A stretch of DNA of 64,000 nucleotides from Oenanthe sinensis (lineage: Eukaryota; Streptophyta; Magnoliopsida; Apiales; Apiaceae): assembly GCA_028671895.1 (NCBI GenBank), contig JAPMAC010000221.1, positions 6,820,001 to 6,884,000 on the forward strand. Direction: 5' to 3'. The notes under the pieces were generated by a model that did no database searches, had not been told where the DNA came from, and saw only the letters and a program-made list of their open reading frames with translations. Of this stretch, positions 47,022 through 57,963 are shown in pieces (within the stretch, counting starts at the first letter, position 1; the number at the start of each line of letters is the position of its first letter). The position numbers and the translations under genes are program-made.

Positions 47022-47834
47022 ATGGGTCAAAAAGATACAGGAGTGAAGATTCCAGTTCTGGAGAAAGATGAGTACTTTCCCTAGAAAGTCAAAATGCACT
47101 TGCATCTGCTATCCATTGATCCTTCCTATGTCAACTGCATAGAGAAAGGTCCACATGTGCCTATGAAGATAGTTACAAGTGTGAATGCAGATGGTACTTA
47201 GGCACCAGATAAACTTATTCCAAAACCTGTGAGTGAATACACAGATGAAGATGAAAAGGAAGTACACAAGGATAAAAAGGCTATGAACATTTTGTTTAAT
47301 GGTCTTGACAAGGATATGTTTGACATTGTTATCAACTGTACAACCTCCAAGGAAGTCTGGGATACTCTTCAAACTCTATGTGAAGGCACTGAGCAAGTAA
47401 GAAAGAACAAGATGCAACTCTTGATTCAGAAATATGAGGCCTTTCACTTCAAGAGTGGTGAAGCAATCAATGATACATATAGTAGGTTTCAAAAGCTGTT
47501 GAATGAGCTAAAACTATATGGAAGAGTATATGTTGTTGAAGATACCAACCTCAAATTCTTGAGGTCCTTACCCAAGGAATGGAAACCAATGACTGTTTCC
47601 ATAAGACAATCTCCTCACTTTAAAGAATATACTCTTGACAAGCTGTATGGAATTTTGAAAACCTATGAGTTGGAACTACAGCAAGATGAGGAAATAGAGA
47701 AAAGTCAGAAGAGAGAAAAGTCTGTTGCCTTGGTGGTCAAGGATAAGCAAGTTGCAGAATCCTGTGAAGATGTTGTTGTCAAAGAAGGGAAGAAGGAAAG
47801 TCATGGCAATAATGCAAGTGGTGTTAGATATGAT
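47022..47834 (+). pseudogene. SIRE-like gag, 5' part (left of CACTA insertion)
   Basis: Copia gag starting at ATG 47022 (MGQKDTGVKIPVLEKDEYF). Amber stops in frame at 47082 (W expected in the YFPWK context of relatives) and 47199. The clean part from 47229 has gag blocks DKKAMNILFNGLDKDMFD, EVWDTLQTLCEGTEQV and FLRSLPKEWKPMTVSIR. Interrupted after codon GAT at 47834 by the CACTA element and resumed at 52382. Confidence 0.9.
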
Positions 47835-48705
47835 CACTACACCATAAATGACCTATCGCAACGCCATCCTAGTGAATGTTGCTAGAATATGTTACCTTAG
47901 TTATACCACTTCTACCCTACCACAATATTTTGTTTTTTATGTTAGCTTAGCCACAAAATTGGTGTTGCCTTAGCTAGAAAGTGTTCAAGGTTGCAACATA
48001 TATGCATAAATGTTAGCTTAGGCTATTAAAAGATGAATATATTATTTTTTACATAAAATTAAAGGTAAAAGTAATTACTTGTATTAAATAATCAAGTTTT
48101 TTTGAATAATTTTATCTTTTAATTCTAGATGTATTTAAATTATGAAAATATAATTATTAAAAAATTTGAAAAAATAACAATTTAGAATATGAGTGGAATA
48201 TTATTTATAAATATTAACTAAGATATTTTTTATTAAAAATAAATAAAAAATACATTTTAATAAAAAAAATGAGACGGTAGCATAGCTAGCACAAGTGAAA
48301 GTTAATGAGCGGCAATTAATTTTTACTAACCCACCCAAATTTTTACTCACATTTTTACTAACCCGCCCAAATTATTCACAATAGGGCTCTCTCACTCACT
48401 CTCTCAGTCATCTCTTTCCTCTCTCACTCACTCACATTAGAGCTCAATTGGTTACTAGATTTCAAATTAGGGCTCAAGTGGTACATCTCTATCTCTTCCG
48501 TCTCTCTCTCAGTTCATCTCTCTCATCTCTCGCTCAATTGCTTACTAGATTTCCAATTAGGGCTCAATTGGTTGTTATATTTCAAATTAGTTTTGAGGGG
48601 TCGAGGCTTTGTATCTTTAAACCAGGACTAAAAAAACAAGTGAAGCGCCAGTTTGTTACGGCTCATCAACTACAACAGTAACACAGGAACAAGAAGGTAA
48701 AACAA

Positions 48706-51460
48706 GTGGGTTCAGACAAGCTTCCACAAGTAGGTACTCGCAAGTCTCCACGGCTAAATAAATTGGAACAAGTTAATGATGTCAGTCATAAGTCTGCAAC
48801 TGCTAGGAGGAAATTGGTATTGCAAAATCCACCACATGAGGATGAAACCATGGGAGAAAATGACCATGAGGTTAGAAAAGTACATATTTCTGAATTTTCA
48901 TGAATTTTACACTTTTTTTGTGAATCCGGTGTCGATATTTGCATCAAATATAGGCCTCATATATTTACATTATTTCCTTGATTATTAAAATAATCAATTA
49001 AAATGAGTAATTTTTTTATGGTCTCATGCAGGATACCATCCTACCCCCTGCACCACCCCTAACAGAGTATGAAATTCAAAGAGCTGTAAGGGTCAAGAGG
49101 AATAACGAATTTTATTATGCTCTCAATTTACCTGGGTTATCAGCTGTACTTAGAAATTCCGAAGAGAGAAACAAAGAAAAGGAAAAGACACAGGACGAAA
49201 GTGAGGATTATGATCCAAGACAGGATGATGGTAGTGATGGTGATGTATCAGTGTCTCCATAGAAGGTCTGTAGTCGTAGCCAGAGTTAAATTTTTTGGTT
49301 TGTAAGCATTATAATTGGAATTATATTGTTTGGTACCTATGCTAATGTATTTTGCAGGGAACAAAGAAGGTAAATAAGAAAAAGCTTATCATGGGACGTG
49401 GACCAACAACACGTTCCCGAGTCAATGCTGCAAGCAAGCATATTGAGGATGAAAGCGAGAAGGAAGTGACGTGTCAATCTGTACAACCGGCAATATCTGA
49501 AAATCCTTTAGTTGAGTTACCACAAGCAGATGACGGAAACGGTTCAATGGCTGCTTTTTTGGCTATGCGGAAACGCCAACAGGAAAAGGATAAAGCTGAC
49601 AAAGAAAAGGCTGAAAAAGAAAAAGTCGAAAAGGAAAAAGTTGTTGCAAGTGCAAGTAAAAAGGTTGTCGAGGAATCTATCTTGCCTGATATTGAAGAGG
49701 GTGATGAAGGAGGTTAGCATAGTCTAATTTAAGTTGTTTAATTTTTATGTTCGCTATATCTACTTATGTATACTTCTATTGCTTTTTAAGATCAGAATCT
49801 TGAAGTTGATTTGTATTTGTAGTTCCTCAAAGGCTGAGATGAAAGACAAAGATGAATAAAGTTCATACGAGAAGCTTCGACTAGAGAATTGTTGTTGGGA
49901 TGAATGAGTGTTTCCAACCCATAACAGAAAATGACAGGGTAGTCTCTGAATTAAGTAGTTTTCTAGGAACACTTGCTAAGCGATGTGTGCCACTTACTTA
50001 CGTAACTTGGCGCCATGTTCCTAAAAAGTTGAGGGGAACTATGTGGAATTATGTCAAGGTAATTTATGAGCATATGTCAATATTTAGAGAATGTGAATTA
50101 TATGAGTAGTTTGATAAATTTATTCTTATTAATATTTGCAAGGCCCGATATATTATTCCCGATGAATTGGAAAGCTGGGCGATCGAGACAATTCATGCGT
50201 CTTGGAGGGGGTATAAGTGTCGAATTAAGGCAGCACATTTTACAGCTTTTGAAAATGATGAAATTAGGCTACAAAATAAGCCTGATGATATTCCACTCGA
50301 GAGGTTCAAAATGCTCTTGGAATATTGGAATGATGAGACTATTCAGGTATACTTGTGATTTGAGGCACTAGAAATTGTCTTAGGAACATATTAAAAGATG
50401 CTTTCTTTTTATTTCATTTTTTGTAGGCAAAAGCCAAGACAAATTCAGAAAGCCGTAAATCATATACCGAAACTCACACTCTTGGTCCTAAAAGCATTGC
50501 ACAGCTTCGACAGAAGATGGTATGTGATCAACTTATTTAATTTTTCGCTTTCCTGGCTTTCTTATTCGATATTTAATTTTTGTTGTTGTATATAGATTTC
50601 TGGTTTTTTGTTAGACTTTATTCTCATTTTTTATTTATTTAATGATCAAGAAGCCTGGTATTATAAGGTTAGTTAAATTGAATGTATATATTGAGTTTCT
50701 ATAATTCATTCGAATTTACTCAGATTTTGCTACCATAAAAGTGAATTATCAACCCCTTAAGATTGAATTTAGCTCCTACTTCTGATTGATTTCTAAAAGA
50801 TTTATGTTAAACATGCAATATAACTTCCCTGTGAATTCTGTCTTGTTCAATCTTTTTTTTCTAGAAAAAGAAGACACCGGATGAGTCTGAACCATGTGAC
50901 GGAGAGGTTTTTATAGAAACTCGGGGTCGTACTGCAGGACGCAAGTACAAGACTAATCCTGAAATAATGAAAAAGAAAATTATAAGTATTTTACTCAATA
51001 ATCTGTTACATGTAATTATTGACCATTTGAGTTTTTTCTAATTTTTTATTTACTCACATATATATGTTCATGTAACTTTATTTTGTAGGAAAAGATTAAC
51101 AAAAAACTTAGAACTGGAGAGGCTCCTGATGAACTGCTTTTGGATAAAAAACATGGCCCGACTTGGCTCTTAGGGAGATGCGTGAAGCCACCAAAATTGT
51201 CAACTAATGCTCCAACAGACACGTATGTGAAAGAGTTGACGACAAAGATAAAGCAAGGCCTTGCTGCTGAAGTCGATGAAAAAGTCAAGCAAATCCAAGC
51301 AGATGTTCATGAGCAGGTCAACAGAAAGGTGCAACAAAACCTGGCATCAGTTCTTAAAAAACTTGGAGAAGCAAACCCAAACATCACAATTGATGTTGAG
51401 GAGTTGTGTGCTAATGTTCAAAGTGACAATGACGATGGTACTCCTATGACTAGCTTCTAG
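48706..51460 (+). CDS. TNPA/Transposase_24-like protein of the CACTA element (spliced)
   Basis: Multi-exon gene reading with the element. Exon segments: 48706-48869 (RKSPRLNKLEQVND), 49032-about 49260 (PPLTEYEIQRAVRVKRNNEF), 49358-49717 (GRGPTTRSRVNAASKH, then lysine/glutamate coiled coil), about 49900-50058 (TYVTWRHVPKKLRGTMWNYV), 50143-50346 (SWAIETIHASWRGYKCRIKA and LLEYWNDETIQ), 50428-50519 (SYTETHTLGPKSIAQLRQKM), 50865-50981 (PCDGEVFIETRGRTAGRKYK) and 51089-51460 (LLGRCVKPPKLSTNAPTDTY, coiled-coil end). The order matches the plant Ptta/En/Spm Transposase_24 family, the DNA-binding partner of CACTA transposition. The donor after 50981 reads ATAAGT instead of GTAAGT, and the exon ending near 49260 meets a TAG, so this copy may be inactive. 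Confidence 0.8.
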
Positions 51461-51939
51461 TTTATCCTGCATATGTTCAGTTTAGCTTCTGGTTTAGCAT
51501 AGTACATCTATTTTAAGTTTAGCATGCATATTTTGCACTAGTATGGATATATATTTGTAGTTGGTTAAATTAAATAGTTGGTGTTGGTACTAGTATTGAT
51601 ATATATTTGTAGTTGGTTGGATTTGATATTGGTTGAATTCTGGATTTGATGTTGGTTGAATTCTAGATTTGATGTTGGTTTGTATGTTTGAAATGATTTA
51701 TTCAAATGAACAGCTCATTTTGGGAAGTATTATATATTAAAAGTAGATATATCAATGTTTTTATGGTAAAATGTTGCAGTAGCTTGGTTAAATGTTGCAG
51801 TAGCTTGACAAAATATTGTAAAATTTTATTGTTGCAGTACCTTAGTGAAATGTTGCAGTAGCTTGGCAAAATGTTGTAAAATTTTATTCCAACAAACTGT
51901 TGCCATAGGGGAAAAAGTTTTGCCAATCTGACTGGGCCC

Positions 51940-52118
51940 ACATTGCCACGTGTCACCTATAAACACTGCCACGTGTCAGCTATAGTGGGTCCCATAGTGG
52001 GGCCTACATTACCACGTGTCAGCTACAAACAGTGCCACATATCATCTATAGTGGGTCCCACAGTGCCAGATGTCAGCTATAAACACTGCCACGTGTCAGC
52101 CATAGTGGGTCCCACTAT
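51940..52118. repeat. CACGTGTCAGC tandem repeats near the CACTA right end
   Basis: Several alternating units of GCCACGTGTCAGCTATA and GTGGGTCCCA. Four CCACGTGTCA copies are intact (51945, 51969, 52012, 52089), with degenerate ones between. The CACGTG core is a G-box/ABRE-type site. Confidence 0.85.
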
Positions 52119-52381
52119 TTTAAAAAAAAACAATTACTCTAAGGTAACATAAATTTTATGTTGGTGTAGGACAATAAAATGTTGCCTTACATAGTGTTTC
52201 CTAACATATTTTTTATGTTGCCTTAGGCAGAGTGAATGTTGCCTTAGATACCCTAAGGCAACATCGAAAAAACTATCATATAAAAGATGTTGCCTTAGCC
52301 CTTTTAGTGGCCTACAGCGACATATTGACCCCCTACTACAACATAAATTTTATGTTGCAGTAGGCTGTTTATGGTGTAGTG

Positions 52382-54059
52382 GATGAATCTTCAACTAACA
52401 AAAGAAAAGAAATAGTTGAGGATGATGAGTCATACACCAAGGATGAAATGGATGAAATAGATGAACATTTGGCTTTTCTATCAAGGAAATTTTCAAAACT
52501 CAAATTCAAGAGGAATCCCATGCAAAGGCCTGGATCTCAGTTTATGAGAGACAATCAACAAGGCAAGAATCTTGTGGACAGGACTCAATTCAAATGCTTC
52601 AACTGTGGATTGGCTGGTTACTTTTTTAATGAATGCAGAAAGCCAAAAATGGAGAAGAAATCAAAGTTTAGTGATGGTATTGACTATAAAAAGAAATACT
52701 TTGATTTGCTCAAACAAAAAGAAAAGGCTTTTGTAACAGAAGAAAAGGACTGGGCTGCTGAGGATGACTCTGAAGAAGAAGAATACATCAACCTTGCACT
52801 AATGGCCAATCATGATGACCAGGAAGCTAGTTCTTCTAGTAATCAGGTAATTTCTACAAATCTATCTGAGTTATCCAAAGATGAATGCAATATTACCATT
52901 ACTGAAATGTCAAATGAATTGTATAATTTGCATGTCACTCTCAAGTCCTTAAACAAAGAGAACACTAGGCTCAAAAAACACCTTAGAATCTCTTATTGAA
53001 AGAAACATTTATCTAGAGAGTGAGCTAGTGCAAATGGACAGACTCAAGGTAGAAAACAGAGATGCTAGAAAAGAACTAGTTGAGTGTAAAAAGGAAATAG
53101 AAAATTTGAAAGAAAAATTGGAAGAAGAACTAAGAACCATTGATAAATGGAACAGGTCAAGTAAAGCTAGTAAGAAGATGAATGACATTCATGGAACAAA
53201 TTCTTTCACCATGCTGTCTGAGACTCTTGAGAAATTAGCCATTGATGAAAATCAATCTTTGGAAAAGAAGCAATCGATTGCTAATCCTGAATCAACTGAT
53301 AAGAATTATCCATCGATTGATAATGTTATCCCAACGGATAATCATCCATCGATTGAGGAATCATCAACTGCTAAACAAACTGTTTAAAAAACCAAGCTTA
53401 ACAGACCTGTTAAATTTGTAAAAGAAGGAAGCTCCTTTAAATCTCAAATCAAAATTGAAAAGGCTAATATAGGATTCTTATCTAAAGACCATTTGAAGGA
53501 AAAGTTAGAAAAGATAGAGCCTAATATTAAGCCAAATGAAAAGAAGAAAAAGAGCAGAAATGGTAAAGTAGGCATAAACAAGCACAATAACTATACACCT
53601 GACAAGTATGCTCCAAGAAAGATATATGCTAAGTGTGGTAGTAAGAATAACTTATCTATGCAATGCAAGTCCAATATGCCTGCAATAACCAATGTGCCTG
53701 TTATACCTAACATGCATTCTAATTCTATTTATCCTCATTTAGTTGATCCTCATGCTATTCATGCTCAATATGCATCAATGCCTTATATGTTTAATCCATA
53801 TCTTGCATTTGCCAACATGAATATGCCTGCTATGCCCTGGAATATCCACAACAATTTTCCTGCTCCAAATTTCTCTAATTCTGCAAGCATGAATATTCCA
53901 AATATTAGCACTGAGAATCCTGAGGTGAGGAATCCAACACCTAAGGTTGAAGTGGAAGTAAAACCACCTAAACCAAAGGTACAAAAATTGGAAACCAAAC
54001 CAAAGGTAGCAACTAATAAGAAAGGACCCAAGGCAACTTGGGTACCAAAATCAACTTGA
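52382..54059 (+). pseudogene. SIRE-like gag, 3' part and linker
   Basis: Continuation of gag after the CACTA element. First zinc knuckle FKCFNCGLAGYFFNEC, with histidine replaced by tyrosine; coiled-coil segment 52900-53150. Then an S-T-D-N/S-I-D-N repeat stretch (53265-53365); a second knuckle (YAKCGSKNNLSMQC) has lost its first cysteine and its histidine. A methionine/proline/asparagine-rich region and a lysine-rich end (KKGPKATWVPKST) precede the protease. Stops at 52997 and 53385 and a shift near 53000 break the frame. Confidence 0.85.
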
Positions 54060-54346
54060 TTGTCTTTGGTTGTGTGCAGGGAAAGAGAAGAAATCTTTGG
54101 TACTTGGACAGTGGGTGTTCAAGACACATGACTGGAGATAAATCCCTGCTCACAAAGTTTGAGGAGAAAGCTGGCCCTGGAGTAACCTTTGGAGATGACA
54201 GTAAAAGATACACCATGGGATATGGCTTGATTTCAAAAGAGAATGTCATCATTGAACCTGTTGCATTAGTTGATGGCTTAAGACACAATTTGTTAAGCAT
54301 AAGTCAACTATGTGATAATGGAAATAAAGTTTGCTTCACAACTTAA
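54038..54346 (+). pseudogene. SIRE-like protease
   Basis: Copia aspartic protease: WYLDSGCSRHMTGDKSLL (catalytic DSG), VTFGDDSKRYTMGYG, LRHNLLSISQLCDNGNKVCF. The start overlaps the gag end in another frame; a stop at 54344 precedes the integrase frame. Confidence 0.9.
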
Positions 54347-54385
54347 GCATGCATAATTTCTAACAGGAAAGATGGAAGCCTAGTA

Positions 54386-56047
54386 ATGACTGGGAATAGA
54401 AAAGGAAATGTGTACATAGCTGACTTAAACTCAACAAGTGCAGACTCAATGACTTGTCTTCTCTCTAAGGCAAGTACAAATGAAAGTTGGCTATGGCATA
54501 AGAAATTAGCTCACTTAAATTTCAAAGCCATGAATCAATTGGTCAAGAAAAATCAAGTAAGAGGTTTACCACAAATGGAATTTATCAAGGATGGACTATG
54601 TGATGCCTGTCAGAAAGGAAAACAAAAGAAGGCATCATTCAAGTCAAAATTGGAATCATCAATTGAGAAGCCACTTGAGTTATTACACATGGATTTGTTT
54701 GGTCTTGTGAATATCATGTCCATTGCAAAGAAGAAGTATGCTCTAGTCATTGTAGATGACTTTGACTTTTTAAGATTCTCATGGACTTATTTTCTGCATT
54801 CAAAAGATGAAGCTAGTGATCTAATCATCAAGCACATAAGAGAAGTTGAAAAAAATCTTGAATTAGATGTAAAGAAAATAAGGAGTGACAATGGAACAGA
54901 ATTTAAAAATTCCACAATGAAGGAGTTATGTGAATCTAAAGGAATCATACTTACCTTCTCTGCACCAAGGACACCTCAACAAAATGGGGTAGTTGAAAGG
55001 AAAAATAGGACATTGATTGAAGCAGCTAGAACTATGTTGGAAGATGCTAAATTACCAACATACTTCTGGGATGAGGCTATTAATACAGCATGCTATACTC
55101 AAAACATCTCCATAGTAAATCAAACTCAAGTAAAGACACCTTATCAATTGATCAAGAAAGACAAAAAGCCAAAAGTGGGATTTCTTCATGTCTTTGGCTG
55201 CAAATGTTATGTTCTGAGGAATCAAGGTGAACACCTAGGAAAATTTGAGGCCAAAGCTGATGAAGCTATATTTGTTGGGTATGCACTATCAAGCATAGCC
55301 TATAGAGTCTATAATCTAAGACTACACATTGTTATGGAAACTGTACATGTAGTATTTGATGATAAAAAGATTCAAGGCTTGTTTGATGAAGGAAATCATG
55401 ACACACTGCATTTTGAGAATGAATCAAATGAAGTAGATGATGGTGAAAAAGCAGAAATCATAAAATCACAAGTACTCAGAAACCCAATATCAGTTGATGT
55501 TACAACATCAATGGATAATTTATCAGTTGACAGACATCCATCGACTGATAATGCATCAACTGATAATTCTTCAATGGATAATCAACACTCTACATCTAGG
55601 GTATCCAATTCAGGGGGAGGGTTTCAGAATCAAACCACAAATTCAAATCAATTTGAGTACAATACTAATGATCATGAAGCTTCATCATCAAGGCAAAATT
55701 TGCCTCCTCAAAGAAAATGGACAAAAAGACATCCATTTGAATTAATCATTGGAAATGCAGAAGATGGTGTCAAGACAAGAAGTGCTACTCAAAATGAGTG
55801 TCTGTATAGCAGCTTCCTATCTCAAGAAGAACCTAAAAGAGTTGAAGATGCTCTTAAGGATCCTGATTGGGTTTTAGCTATGCAAAAGGGACTCAATCAA
55901 TTTGAAAGAAATAAAGTGTGGAAGCTGGTGCCTAAACCAAAAGATAGATCAGTAATTGGTACAAAATGGGTATTCAGAAACAAAATGGATGAAACTGGTA
56001 CTGTGACTAGAAACAAAGCAAGGCTTGTGGCAAAGGGGTACTCATAA
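54386..56047 (+). pseudogene. SIRE-like integrase and start of reverse transcriptase
   Basis: GAG-pre-integrase zinc site (LWHKKLAHLNF, CDACQKGKQ). Integrase core with its catalytic residues in HMDLFG, IRSDNGTEFKN and TPQQNGVVERKNRTL, then YFWDEAINTACY, HVFGCKCYVL and IFVGYALSS. A linker with S-M-D-N/S-T-D-N repeats (55495-55585) precedes the reverse transcriptase start (WVLAMQKGLNQFERNKVWKL, IGTKWVFRNKMDE). The frame ends at TAA 56045 where CAA (YSQEEGIDF in relatives) is expected. Confidence 0.9.
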
Positions 56048-57362
56048 GAAGAAGGAATTGATTTTGATGAAACATTTGCACCAGTTGCAAGGCTAGAAGC
56101 AATTAGAATCTTTCTAGCTTATGCTGCACATGCTAATTTCAAGGTCTACCAGATGGATGTGAAGAGTGCATTTTTTAATGGAGTGTTAGAAAAGGAAGTC
56201 TATATGGAACCACCTCCTAGCTTTGAAGATCCAAATTTCCCTGACTTTGTCTACACTATCTACTCAAAGTACTCTATGGCTTGAAGCAAGCACCAAGGGC
56301 CTGGTATGACACTTTATCTCAGTTCCTCATTGAGAATCACTTCACAAGAGGTACTGTTAATAAAACTCTATTTAGTAGAAATGTTAATGGCTCTATCATT
56401 CTTGTCCAAATATATGTGGATGACATTATTTTTGGCTCAACTAATGAGGGACTTTGCAAAAAGTTTGCCAAATTCATGCAGAGTAAGTATGAAATGAGCA
56501 TGATGGGAGAACTTACCTACTTTCTTAGTTTGCAAGTCAAACAAGTTAAGGATGGTATCTTTATAAATCAAACAAAGTACATTCATGACTTGTTAAAGAA
56601 ATTTGACTTAAGTGAATGTTTTTCTGCAAAAAATCCCATGACCACTGCCACCAAACTTGAATTAAACACTAAGGAAGCTAAAGTAGACATTTCAAGTTAT
56701 AGAGGCATGGTAGGCTCACTTCTATATTTAACTGCTAGTAGGCCAGACATAATGTTCTCTACATGTTTGTGTGTTAGGTTTCAGGCTGATCCTAGAGAAT
56801 CTCATTTAGTGACTATTAAGAGGATTTTTAATAATCTCAAGGGTACATCAAATTTAAGTATTTAGTATCCTAGAGATTCTGGTTTTAATCTAATAGGCTA
56901 CTCAGATGCAGATTATGCAGGTTGCAAAATAGACAGGAAAGTACTACAGGCACCTGTCAATTTCTAGGAAACAAACTTGTGTCATGGTTTAGCAAAAAGC
57001 AACACTTAGTATCAACTTCAACTGCAGAAGCTGAGTACATTGCTGCTGGAAGTTGCTGTGCACAAATATTATGGATGAGGAATCAATTATTTGACTATGG
57101 GTTCAACATGAACAAGATTCCTATTTTCTGTGATAACACAAGTGCCATTGCAATAACAGAAAATCCTGTACAATATTCCAGAACCAAACACATTGACATA
57201 AGGTATCATTTCATTAGGGAACATGTAATGAATGGTACAGTTGAATTATATTTTGTCCCTAGTGAACAACAACTTGCAGACATTTTTACCAAACCTCTAG
57301 ATGAGTCTACTTTTAATAGATTAGTCTGTGAATTAGGTATGCTTAATTTTGCTCAATCTTAA
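56048..57362 (+). pseudogene. SIRE-like reverse transcriptase core and RNase H
   Basis: Reverse transcriptase blocks ETFAPVARLEAIRIFLAYA, VYQMDVKSAFFNG and, after a frameshift at about 56278, LKQAPRAWYDTL, then the intact catalytic YVDDIIFGST, SMMGELTYFLSLQVKQ and GSLLYLTASRPDIMF. RNase H: GYSDADYAGCK, a shift near 56945, then STSTAEAEYIAAGSCCAQ, FCDNTSAIAI and HIREHV-like end with IFTKPLDESTF. A TAG at 56863 adds to the damage. Confidence 0.9.
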
Positions 57363-57963
57363 ATGTATGCTAAGTTATTTTTTTGTAGCCATTGTTCACA
57401 ATTATCTGCTGAAACAAAGTGATCAACTGATAACTGTGTTAATCATCAGTGGATATTCTACAGCTATCGATGGATATATTTGATCAACTGATAAAATATA
57501 TACCTATCGATGGATATTTATCAATCGACAGATAATTATCCTGGTAATTGTTTATCGATCGATAAATTAATTATTTTGAATCAATGGATGCAATTACCCA
57601 TCGATGGTAATAGAATTTTTACAGTTCCTTTTACATCCGTTAATCAAATAATAACCGTTGATTCTTTACTTTATTTGTCAACAGATACATATACTCAGTT
57701 ATATATATCAATCGATTGCCATTTAAAGTAATTTGCATTAATTCTTTTTATCTTTTAATGGTTATATTCTTAATTAAACTGACTATTCAAGTCATTTTAA
57801 TCTCAAAAATATAAATAGCAATTTCAATTCTCATTTCATTCTTACTTGCTATTTTATTGTCCATCTCTAATCTCTGTATCTCTATTTCTCTCTTTCTCAA
57901 GAACCCTAAAGCAAGTTCTCTAATTTTTCTTCAAGTTTTTTTTTAATCTCTCTAAGAACAACA
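57363..57963 (+). other. Post-pol spacer of the SIRE-like element
   Basis: Non-coding, with a cluster of the dispersed motif between 57418 and 57720 (for example CTATCGATGGATAT twice, GATCAACTGATAA twice). The last 150 bases are CT-rich, resembling a 5' leader for the next ORF. Confidence 0.7.

Larger units (their letters stand above)
47835..52381 (+). mobile_element. CACTA (En/Spm) element carrying a TNPA-like gene
   Basis: 4547 bases with perfect 14-bp terminal inverted repeats CACTACACCATAAA, flanked by 3-bp target duplications GAT (47832-47834 and 52382-52384). Subterminal regions carry repeated TGTTGCCTTAG, GTTAGCTTAGGC and ATGTTGCAGTAGC motifs on both strands, as expected for TNPA-type binding sites. 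It encodes a Transposase_24-like protein but no TNPD transposase was seen, so it is probably non-autonomous. Confidence 0.95.
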
